10,320 nucleotides of DNA from Spirochaeta sp. (GTDB lineage Bacteria; Spirochaetota; Spirochaetia; DSM-27196; Alkalispirochaetaceae): positions 1 to 10,320 of the forward strand of contig JAQIBO010000531.1 of assembly GCA_027859055.1 (NCBI GenBank), given 5' to 3'. Made by a program: the position numbers and the translations under genes. Shown one piece after another: positions 1 to 6,106 of the stretch (positions are counted from its first letter, which is position 1; every line of letters starts with the position of its first letter). The notes under the pieces were generated by a model, which saw nothing but the letters and a program-made list of their open reading frames with translations, had not been told where the DNA came from and did not search any database.

Positions 1-451
1 GGATCAGCTCGTCCTGCAGGCGCGCCAGCAGCGGCAAGACAACCTGCCGGGTCACGTCCCGGTAGCGGATCGCCGCGGCGGTATCGAGAATATCCACCGA
101 GGTGGCTCCCAGATGGACCAGATGGGCGATCTCCGGGGGCACGTGACGCTGTATCACGTTCACGATCGCCCGGATATTGTGCCGCGTCGTCTCCTCCTCG
201 GCGTACACCTCCGCCGCCTGCACCCGTTCGGGGAGCTCTTCCGCCGCGGCACGGTATTCGTCACGGCGCGGATCGTCCGGCAAGAGGTAGCGGATCAGCT
301 GTTTGAGGAGCGCCGCCTCCACCCGCACGCACTGGGCCACAGCCGCTTCCTCGCTGATGTGGTCCGCCAGCGCTTCAAACAGTTCGGTGTTGGCAAGGTA
401 GTAACGGTGGTCGAGGGGAGAGATGTTCCGGAATCTGGCGTCGTGAAGCAT
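1..451 (-). CDS. purB: Adenylosuccinate lyase, N-terminal part (runs off left edge)
   Basis: Adenylosuccinate lyase splits adenylosuccinate to AMP and SAICAR to AICAR, both with release of fumarate, in cytosolic purine synthesis. Only the first 150 residues lie in the window. They open with the family-typical NISPLDHRY (residues 9-17), then TRHNIRAIVNVI (89-100), which carries a conserved active-site His region, then HLGATSVDILDTA (113-125), the GATS-x-D signature of the lyase. The ATG at 449-451 is chosen because the family signature begins a few residues later. No Shine-Dalgarno precedes it. It lies downstream of panE on the same strand with a 108-bp gap that holds a 13-bp tandem repeat and a promoter-like pair. 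Other fumarase/aspartase superfamily lyases share some of these motifs, but the N-terminal NISPLDHRY favours PurB. Confidence 0.9.
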   Translation of the reverse strand, partial: MLHDARFRNISPLDHRYYLANTELFEALADHISEEAAVAQCVRVEAALLKQLIRYLLPDDPRRDEYRAAAEELPERVQAAEVYAEEETTRHNIRAIVNVIQRHVPPEIAHLVHLGATSVDILDTAAAIRYRDVTRQVVLPLLARLQDELI

Positions 452-456
452 GGGGT

Positions 457-486
457 ATGATGCAAAGGGGGACCGCCGTTTGTAAA
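457..486 (-). promoter_or_regulatory. Putative sigma70 promoter of purB
   Basis: On the minus strand TTTACA (481-486, 5/6 to the -35 consensus) is followed after 18 bp by CATCAT (457-462, 4/6 to the -10 consensus). The -10 ends only 5 nt before the purB ATG, so transcripts from it would be leaderless or start at the codon itself. Predicted by eye only. Confidence 0.35.
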
Positions 487-520
487 GCCCTTCTCCAGCG
501 CCGGGGGGCGGAGATCCGGA

Positions 521-559
521 TCCGCGTCGGTGGTCCGCGTCGGTGGTCCGCGTCCCCGG
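521..559. repeat. 13-bp tandem repeat, three copies, between panE and purB
   Basis: TCCGCGTCGGTGG occurs perfectly at 521-533 and 534-546, and a third copy at 547-559 differs at three positions. The array stops right beside the panE stop codon (560-562). It is intergenic and has no hairpin potential of note. It may be a replication-slippage product or a binding site; nothing in the sequence decides between these. Confidence 0.8.
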
Positions 560-1519
560 TCAGTGTCCATACCCGTGCGGGTGAACCGCTCCGACCGCCT
601 GAATCGCGTCCAGGAGCACCTCGTTCACCGGTGTTGCAACGCCGACCTCACGCCCCATCTCAACCACGCGTCCGGCAAACATGTGCACCTCCGTCGGGCG
701 CCCCGCCTCCACGTCCTGCGCCATCGAGGTTTTGCCGTCGGGCGACAGGGTGTTCACCACGGAAAACCAGTGCTCCAGATCATCCTCGGTCAAATCGATC
801 GATTTCGCCTGCGCAATTGCAAGCACCTCCCGCATCGCGCGGCGCATCAGGTTCTGGGCGTGCGTATCGGTGTGAAAGAGGGAATAGGTCGCCCCGAACA
901 CCGCCGACCACTGGTTGATGCCGACGTTGAGCATGAACTTGTTCCAGATCGCCGTTTCCATATCCTCCGGGGTTTTCGCGGGAATGCCCGCCTTCGCAAA
1001 AAACGCCGCCGCATCGCTCACCCGCGCATCGGGACGGGCGGGATCATTCCGGCGGCGGCCAAAAGACACCGTACCCATTTGCGTGAATCTGACGTCGTTC
1101 CCGTCCCGGACGGCATCCATCCCGGCGACCATACAGTGAAGCACGCGACCGCTGTAGTCAGGCGTAATCGACTCACCCAGGGCGGCGGCAAGCTGGTACT
1201 CACTGTCAATACCGTTCATCACGGACAGGACCGTGGTATCCGGCCCGCAGACATCCGCGAACCCCTCCGTCGCCGGGGCCAGATGCTGATCCTTCAACGC
1301 GACGATCACCCGTGCCGGTGGTTGCTCAAGGGCGTGGTCCGTAACGGGTATGTGATAGGTGGTCCCGTTTACGATAACCCCGTCACGGGTGAGCCGCTCG
1401 GCCCGCTCGCCTGCGGCAAAAAAGGAAACCGGCAACCCGGCACGGGAAATCTGGTGCGCATACATCGCTCCAAGCGCTCCGGCTCCAAGCACGACGGTGT
1501 CATCAGCGGTATGTTCCAT
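560..1519 (-). CDS. panE: Ketopantoate reductase family protein (2-dehydropantoate 2-reductase)
   Basis: The PanE/ApbA family reduces 2-dehydropantoate to pantoate with NADPH, a step of cytosolic pantothenate and CoA synthesis. The 319 residues match the usual family length (E. coli about 303). The N-terminal Rossmann dinucleotide motif GAGALG is at 12-17. The conserved catalytic lysine is probably K194 in WNKFMLNVGINQ, and the C-terminal helical domain has the substrate-binding stretch SMAQDVEAGRPTEV (265-278) with the expected Ser (S265) and Glu (E277). The ATG is supported by AAGGAGC at 1527-1533, 7 nt upstream. The gene is divergent from the GTPase gene and lies upstream of purB. Many bacteria carry several PanE-like paralogues of unproven substrate, so the family is certain but the pantoate role is inferred. 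Confidence 0.88.
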   Translation of the reverse strand: MEHTADDTVVLGAGALGAMYAHQISRAGLPVSFFAAGERAERLTRDGVIVNGTTYHIPVTDHALEQPPARVIVALKDQHLAPATEGFADVCGPDTTVLSVMNGIDSEYQLAAALGESITPDYSGRVLHCMVAGMDAVRDGNDVRFTQMGTVSFGRRRNDPARPDARVSDAAAFFAKAGIPAKTPEDMETAIWNKFMLNVGINQWSAVFGATYSLFHTDTHAQNLMRRAMREVLAIAQAKSIDLTEDDLEHWFSVVNTLSPDGKTSMAQDVEAGRPTEVHMFAGRVVEMGREVGVATPVNEVLLDAIQAVGAVHPHGYGH

Positions 1520-1581
1520 AGTTGTTGCTCCTTTTCGTCGGTGGTTCGTCGCACATGCTACACCTCCGCCCGTTTTTCTGG

Positions 1582-1587
1582 TAGCTT
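1582..1587 (+). promoter_or_regulatory. Putative -10 element of the GTPase gene
   Basis: TAGCTT (1582-1587) ends exactly 7 nt before the ATG at 1595, where no Shine-Dalgarno is present. No convincing -35 lies at the right distance, so this is a weak call made mainly because the same arrangement precedes other genes here lacking a Shine-Dalgarno. Confidence 0.2.
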
Positions 1588-1594
1588 CTGCGCA

Positions 1595-2749
1595 ATGATT
1601 CCCATAACGATTGTAACTGGATTCCTGGGCTCCGGGAAAACATCATTGATCGCCCACATTCTCGATACAGCGACCGAACGGCGCGTGGCGGTCGTGGTGA
1701 ACGATCTTGCGCCGCACAGTGTGGATTCCGCGTTTCTGCAGGGTGGCGAGCATATCGAACTGCGCAATACCGAATTGATCCGCTCGATTTCCGGGGGTCG
1801 CGTCGGCGCCGGAAAACGGGACGCCCTCCTGGACGAGATCGAGTCGGTCCTCACCCTGGACGAGCCGGTGGAGGCGATCGTCATTGAGACGTCCGGGAGT
1901 TCACCGGTCCTGGAACTTGCGGAGGGCCTCCAGGCGACGAAGCCCCTTGCCGATCGCGTCTATCTGGATACGGTGATCACCGTTGTGGATACGGGAACGT
2001 TTCCCGATTTCTGGAAGGACCCGCTTCTGTCTCCATTGCTTGCCGACCAGATCCGGGCGGCGGACCTGGTTGTCCTCAACAAATACGATCGTGCCGGGTT
2101 CTGGCAACGCCGGAAGAGCCGGAAGATCGTTTCCAGAACCAACCCGACGGCGCTGATCGGCAGCGCGGAGCACGGACGGCTCCCCGTGAACGAAGTCATC
2201 ATCACGGGACGCCGCGGCGGCGCAGCGGGCGATGCTGCAGGAGCGCAGGGAGGCACGAACGGGCGCGGAAGCGCCGAACGCGTCACCCCCACCAATCCCA
2301 ATTTCCATCCCCTTGTGGCGCGGTTTCTGAAGGAAGAACGCCCCTTCCACCCGGATCGACTGGACACGTGGCTCAACGGCGAGTGGCCGGGCCTTGTGCG
2401 GATCAAAGGCTTTGTGTGGCTTGCCAGCGACATGGAACACGTCTACGTGATCGACGTCGCGGGACCGCAGCGGGAGATTGGCAAGGAAGGCACGTGGTAC
2501 GCCGCGCTTCCCGAGGCCGAACGCCCTGAAGACTCCGAGATTGCCGACCAGGTCAACCGTGGATTATACGGCGACCGCCGCCAGGCATTGACGATTATCG
2601 GTGTCCCCGATGCGGTGGAGCGGGAACTGAGAAATCTGCGGGCGTGTCTGCTCAGCGGACCGGAACTGGACCGCGGCCCCACAGGGTGGCAGAAGATGAC
2701 CGACCCGATTCAGGCGCGGTTTGCCGCCGCGGAGGACGAACAAGCATAG
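1595..2749 (+). CDS. COG0523/CobW-family P-loop GTPase lacking the CxCC metal motif
   Basis: The 384-residue protein is a CobW-like G3E GTPase, a family of cytosolic metallochaperones and metal-insertion factors. Visible motifs are Walker A GFLGSGKT (9-16), the switch region VVVND (33-37), the Walker B-like ETSGSSP starting at E98, NKYD (162-165) for guanine recognition, and a CobW C-terminal domain with RIKGFVW near 269 and YGDRRQALTIIG from 325. The family motif usually reading GGCxCC is replaced by GGRVGA (67-72): all three cysteines are gone while flanking residues (ISGG and GKRDALL) are kept. The only Cys is near the C-terminus, in ACLLSGPELD. A Gly/Ala-rich linker (about 205-233) separates the two domains. 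The frame is open far upstream, but that stretch overlaps panE on the other strand; translation should begin just before Walker A, at the ATG 1595. No Shine-Dalgarno. Whether it handles metal at all is unclear. Confidence 0.88.
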   Translation: MIPITIVTGFLGSGKTSLIAHILDTATERRVAVVVNDLAPHSVDSAFLQGGEHIELRNTELIRSISGGRVGAGKRDALLDEIESVLTLDEPVEAIVIETSGSSPVLELAEGLQATKPLADRVYLDTVITVVDTGTFPDFWKDPLLSPLLADQIRAADLVVLNKYDRAGFWQRRKSRKIVSRTNPTALIGSAEHGRLPVNEVIITGRRGGAAGDAAGAQGGTNGRGSAERVTPTNPNFHPLVARFLKEERPFHPDRLDTWLNGEWPGLVRIKGFVWLASDMEHVYVIDVAGPQREIGKEGTWYAALPEAERPEDSEIADQVNRGLYGDRRQALTIIGVPDAVERELRNLRACLLSGPELDRGPTGWQKMTDPIQARFAAAEDEQA

Positions 2750-2775
2750 GACGGATACCCGGCGGGAATCGTGGA

Positions 2776-3795
2776 TCAGTCGAGGTAGCGCGCTTTGCTG
2801 TCCAGGTGTTCCCGGAACGTCCGCGACAGGACGATCTCCCGCGTCGGTTTGTGCAGAAAAAAGAGGTAGTCGTGTTCTGCGGGATAGACCGCGGCGCGAA
2901 TCGCCGGAAGGCCGGGGTTACCGATCGGCCCCGGGGGCAGGCCCTCGTTCTCGTAGGTGTTGTAGGGGTGCTGGACTTCCGTATCGGCGAAGGTCGGCTG
3001 ACGCTTGCTGGTTCCCAGGACGTAGTTCACCGTTGCGTCTGACTCCAGGCGCATCCCGATCTGCAGCCGGTTCCAGAACACTCCCGCCACCACAGGCATC
3101 TCCGCATCGTTGGCGGACTCGTGCTGCACGATCGACGCAAGTGTCAGGACTTCGTGCAGCGAGCGCTCCTGGCTCCGGATCTCCGCGAGCAGCGCGGCGT
3201 CAGTCCGCTCGGCGAACCGTCCCAACATCCGTAGTACGATCCCTTCCGGCGTGCTGTCGGCAAAGATCCGGTACGTGTCGGGAAACAGATACCCGTCCAG
3301 GATCGTATCATCCGCCAGGTCGGCGAGAAACGGAAAGTCACGATACCGGGCACCCATCACCACCGCTTCCTGAAACTGTTCTTTGGTGAACAGTCCCTGC
3401 GCTTCCAGATACAGCTCGATATCGTTGGCACTCCACCCTTCGGGAATCGTGATCGTCAGTTCGTCGAATACGGCGTCACCGCTCACGATCGTTGCGATCA
3501 TCTCCACCGGTGTCATCGCCGGAGAAAGCAGGTACCGCCCCGCCTGCAGCACGCCGGCGTACCCACGCCAGCGGGCATATCCCTCAAGCGCGGGCGCCCA
3601 CGGAATCAGGTTGGCCGTCTCCAGTCGTCGCGTGACCGCCCGCAGTCCGTCACCGGGACGGATCTCGAAGAGCTTTTCCGTATCGACGTCACTGTGCGGC
3701 GTGGTCAGCATATCGAACACCAACCACGCCCCCGAGCCGGCGACAACGGAGAACAGGAACAACACACCGAAAACGATCGAAAGCGTCCGTTTCAT
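2776..3795 (-). CDS. mltG: Endolytic murein transglycosylase MltG (YceG family)
   Basis: MltG is an inner-membrane lytic transglycosylase that cuts nascent glycan strands and is thought to end their polymerisation. The 339 residues match the family's usual length. A membrane anchor spans about 5-27, followed by a LysM-like segment with EIRPGDGLRAVTRRL (44-58), DGYLFPDTY (167-175), LASIVQHES (219-227) with the likely catalytic Glu at 226, GMRLESDATVNYVLG (247-261), PYNTY (277-281) and GLPPGPIGNPG (285-295), all family signatures. The commoner form of the catalytic segment is IVEKE; here it reads IVQHE, keeping the Glu aligned with the QES of Slt-type enzymes. It is convergent with the GTPase gene (26-bp gap, no terminator seen) and divergent from the 168-aa gene. 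No Shine-Dalgarno precedes the ATG. Confidence 0.95.
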   Translation of the reverse strand: MKRTLSIVFGVLFLFSVVAGSGAWLVFDMLTTPHSDVDTEKLFEIRPGDGLRAVTRRLETANLIPWAPALEGYARWRGYAGVLQAGRYLLSPAMTPVEMIATIVSGDAVFDELTITIPEGWSANDIELYLEAQGLFTKEQFQEAVVMGARYRDFPFLADLADDTILDGYLFPDTYRIFADSTPEGIVLRMLGRFAERTDAALLAEIRSQERSLHEVLTLASIVQHESANDAEMPVVAGVFWNRLQIGMRLESDATVNYVLGTSKRQPTFADTEVQHPYNTYENEGLPPGPIGNPGLPAIRAAVYPAEHDYLFFLHKPTREIVLSRTFREHLDSKARYLD

Positions 3796-3804
3796 GGGTT
3801 GGAC

Positions 3805-3834
3805 AGATTACGCGGATATGTGCCGTTGCGGCAA
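3805..3834 (-). promoter_or_regulatory. Putative mltG promoter, -35 overlapping the divergent promoter
   Basis: Minus-strand TTGCCG (3829-3834) and TAATCT (3805-3810) are separated by 18 bp. The -10 ends 9 nt before the mltG ATG. The -35 shares bases 3829-3831 with the -35 proposed for the divergent gene. By eye only. Confidence 0.3.
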
Positions 3835-3854
3835 GACTGCCGGAGGAGTATGCT
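3826..3854 (+). promoter_or_regulatory. Putative promoter of the 168-aa membrane protein gene
   Basis: TTGCGG (3826-3831), 17 bp, then TATGCT (3849-3854). The -10 ends 9 nt before the ATG at 3864, so the transcript would have at most a 2-4 nt leader. The GGAGGAG at 3842-3848 would then lie in the promoter spacer and not act as a ribosome site. Confidence 0.4.
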
Positions 3855-3863
3855 CGGAACAGG

Positions 3864-4370
3864 ATGAGTGCCGACACGGTCATATATGGACATTCCCGGG
3901 GATACCGCGTGCTTGCAGTGTTCGCCTTCGGCGCATGCGCTATTTCCCTCAGTGCTGCGTTCAAAAACCCCGGCGTAAACATCGTGGCCCTCGTCGGAGC
4001 TGTGGCGTTTGGCATCCTCACGTGGTACGCGTGGCGCCGAAGCACGCTCCGCACAGATATTCTCCACATCACCGACGACGGCTTTTTACTCACCGACCCC
4101 GCCCAGACCCTCGGCCTTATTCGGTACGACGAAATAGAAGAGCTTCGCATCCACGCGCTGCACAGCCATCCGATCGTCGGGTTTCGGCTGCTGGAACCGG
4201 ACCATATTCGTCGGCGCGGGCCGGCAATTATGCGCGTCATCGTCAAACCGATATGGCGATTGCGGCACTACCAGGTTGTCGTGGAACTGGACGGTCTCAA
4301 CGATCAGGTCGCGGCGATCAAGAGCGTCGCGGTCCGTACCGGGATTCCCGTCCGGAGTGAGCTGCTGTAA
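3864..4370 (+). CDS. Hypothetical membrane protein with two N-terminal helices and a PH-like cytosolic domain
   Basis: I do not recognise a characterised family. The 168 residues contain two predicted membrane helices (about 13-32 and 38-56) that form a short hairpin, followed by a soluble domain that begins with a basic turn (RRSTLRTD) and a strand-rich stretch (ILHITDDGFLLTD, LIRYDEIEELRIHAL). The layout of hydrophobic hairpin, then 'I.DDG....' and 'I.YDEIEEL.I' strands, is like small bacterial proteins with a PH-like fold, for example the STM3941-type group; this is a resemblance and not a proven match. The ATG at 3864 is preceded by a weak AGG; GGAGGAG lies 15 nt upstream, too far for a normal ribosome site. 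It is divergent from mltG, with overlapping promoter-like elements. It shares no operon with the transporter downstream, which has its own promoter. Confidence 0.75.
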   Translation: MSADTVIYGHSRGYRVLAVFAFGACAISLSAAFKNPGVNIVALVGAVAFGILTWYAWRRSTLRTDILHITDDGFLLTDPAQTLGLIRYDEIEELRIHALHSHPIVGFRLLEPDHIRRRGPAIMRVIVKPIWRLRHYQVVVELDGLNDQVAAIKSVAVRTGIPVRSELL

Positions 4371-4400
4371 CCGTGTGCTCGGGCTGCCGGACAGACAGAC

Positions 4401-4426
4401 GCTGAACGAAAACGCTGAACGAAAAC
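4401..4426. repeat. Perfect 13-bp tandem repeat abutting the transporter -35
   Basis: GCTGAACGAAAAC at 4401-4413 is repeated without a gap at 4414-4426, and TTGACA begins at the next base. The placement, immediately upstream of the -35, is that of a class II activator site or an UP-like element. The two copies are offset by 13 bp, slightly more than one helical turn. Confidence 0.85.
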
Positions 4427-4455
4427 TTGACAACGTAATTCCGCAATGTCATAAA
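4427..4455 (+). promoter_or_regulatory. Sigma70-type promoter of the NSS-metS-ROK operon
   Basis: A perfect -35 TTGACA (4427-4432) is followed after 17 bp by CATAAA (4450-4455, 4/6). This is the best promoter in the window by eye. Transcription would start near 4462, giving a leader of about 43 nt ahead of the ATG at 4505. Confidence 0.6.
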
Positions 4456-4489
4456 GGAGATATCGGTGTCTTTTCGACAACTCTCAGAC

Positions 4490-4496
4490 AGGAGGG
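4490..4496 (+). promoter_or_regulatory. Shine-Dalgarno of the NSS transporter
   Basis: AGGAGGG lies 8 nt before the ATG at 4505 and decides the start. A second, upstream AAAGGAG (4453-4459) sits 6 nt before an in-frame GTG at 4466, but the proposed transcript would start after it, so it would not be in the mRNA. Confidence 0.7.
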
Positions 4497-4504
4497 ATTT
4501 TCTC

Positions 4505-5985
4505 ATGCAGCAGGAACAATGGGGTAGCCGCGTCGGTTTATTCTTGCCGCCGTCGGTTCCGCAATCGGGCTTGGTAACATCTGGCGCTTTCCGTACATGG
4601 CGTTTGACAACGGAGGCGGGGCGTTTCTGATCCCCTACTTCGTCGCCCTTCTCACCGCGGGCATTCCGATAATCATTATGGAATTCGCGATGGGACACAA
4701 AATGAAAGGCGGTGCGGCGTTGACCTTCGCCAAGATGAACCGCAAGTTCGAATGGCTGGGGTGGTGGCAGGGGATCATCTCCTTCGTTATCGCCGTGTAT
4801 TACGTTGCGGTAATCGGCTGGGCGATCAACTACATCATCTTTTCGTTCAGCCTTTCGTGGTCGGGAGAACCGGTCGGATTTTTTGTCGGTGAGTTTCTCG
4901 GCCTGACCGACGGCCCGTTTCAGCTCGGCGGTATCCGCTGGCCGATACTCATTGCCGTCGTTGTGGCGTGGCTGATCAGCTTTGTCGCCCTCTACGCCGG
5001 GGTCCAGCGGGGAATCGAACGCGCCAACAAGATCTTCATGCCGTTGCTGATCGTACTGCTGCTGGTGATCCTTATCCGCGGCATCACCCTCCCCGGCGCC
5101 GCCGACGGGTTGGAGCTGCTCTTCAAGCCGGATTTCTCGCAAATCCTGAACGGGAGCGTGTGGGTTGCCGCCTACGGGCAGATCTTTTTCACCCTCAGCA
5201 TCGCCTTTGCGATTATGATCACCTATTCCAGCTATCTGCCGGATGACGCGGATATCGTCAACAACGGGTTTATGACGGCGCTGCTCAACTCCGGTTTCAG
5301 CATTCTCGCCGGCATCGCGATTTTCAGCATCGTCGGATATCTGATGCACCAGCAGGGTGGCGAGCTGCCGGAAAACCTTTCCGGCGTCTTTCTCGCGTTT
5401 GCGACAATTCCCGCGGCGATCAACCAGTTACCCACCATGAGCGTCCTCGTCGGCGTGCTGTTTTTCACGGCACTGACGTTTGCCGGCCTTTCGTCGTTCA
5501 TCTCGATTAACGAGGTCGTCGTGCGGTCGTTTGCGGACAAACTGAACGCGCCGCGCCGCAAGGTGGTGGTCTGGTATACCGTCATCGCCGGCCTTGTCAG
5601 TGTGGTGTTCACCACCGGAGCGGGCCTCTACATCCTCGATATCGTTGACTACTTCATCAACAACTTCGGTATCGCGATTTCCGGCCTGGTTGAGGTTATC
5701 GTTGTCGGGTACCTGTTCAAGTTGACCGATCTGCGGGACCACGCCAACGCGACCTCCGATTTTACGATCGGGGCGTGGTGGAACGTAATGATCAAGGTGG
5801 TGACCCCGGTCATTCTCGGTATCAGCGTGGTTCTCAACTTTATCGAGAACTTCAGCGCCAACTACGGGGGGTACGGGACGATCCAGGTGGTCATTTTCGG
5901 CTGGCTTGTAGCCGCCCTGGCGGTGATTCTCGGGTACGCGTTCTCCCGCAGGAAGTGGTCTGACGAGGCGCTGCTCTCGGAGTGA
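4505..5985 (+). CDS. NSS-family sodium:amino-acid symporter, frameshifted near the 5' end
   Basis: Neurotransmitter:sodium symporters (LeuT fold) import amino acids or related solutes with Na+ through the inner membrane. From the ATG at 4505 the frame reads MQQEQWGSRVG, then shifts at the T run near 4536-4540. The next frame reads AAVGSAIGLGNIWRFPYMA (4546-4602), the TM1 signature with Na+ and substrate contacts, and continues open to 5985. One missing T (GGTTTA where GGTTTTA is expected) explains it; corrected, the product would be 493 residues, normal for bacterial NSS, with about 12 helices and the family-typical ITYSSYLPDD and LSSFISINEV segments. Starting at the in-frame ATG 4597 would drop half of TM1 and its Na+ site, so it is not a likely native start. 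The metS small subunit follows, supporting a Met/Ala importer of the MetP type. Sequencing error or real lesion cannot be told apart here. Confidence 0.88.
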
Positions 5986-6007
5986 GTAAACACAGGAGGT
6001 TCTGAAA

Positions 6008-6106
6008 ATGTCTATTGGAGCAATACTGTTTATGATTATCGGCCTCACCGTCACGTGGGGCGGCGCGGCGGTGTGTATCGCCATCGCGATGCGATGCAGG
6101 AAATAG
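6008..6106 (+). CDS. metS: MetS-type small subunit of NSS transporter (32 aa)
   Basis: This one-helix membrane peptide is the small partner of certain NSS transporters; in Corynebacterium glutamicum MetP and MetS together take up methionine. The 32 residues run MSIGAILFMIIGLTVTWGGA and end in a Cys-Arg basic tail (RCRK), matching the 'S..AI.MMI.....WGG' pattern of MetS-like subunits. The single membrane helix covers about 4-28. A perfect AGGAGGT (5994-6000) sits 7 nt before the ATG, the strongest ribosome site in the window. It starts 22 nt after the transporter stop and overlaps the ROK gene by 13 nt. Too short for most gene callers and easily missed. Confidence 0.85.
   Translation: MSIGAILFMIIGLTVTWGGAAVCIAIAMRCRK

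Noticed and set aside
521..559. CRISPR-like array
   Set aside because: The 13-bp units are directly adjacent with no spacers and no cas genes are near.
530..1594. Plus-strand open frame running into the GTPase gene and extending it by 355 codons
   Set aside because: It lies antisense to the well-supported panE, is rich in Arg, Pro and His as antisense frames of GC-rich genes are, and the Walker A motif sits at the very start of the shorter 384-residue protein, as in the family.
4532..4545. Programmed -1 frameshifting in the NSS gene
   Set aside because: No X-XXY-YYZ slippery heptamer is present in the required phase (GTC GGT TTA TTC), and no evident stimulatory structure follows, so mutation or sequence error is simpler.
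4597..5985. Taking ATG 4597 as the real transporter start
   Set aside because: It would remove the first half of TM1, including the GSAIGLGN Na+-binding stretch, and has no Shine-Dalgarno, whereas ATG 4505 has a strong one with the family's QWGSR N-terminus.
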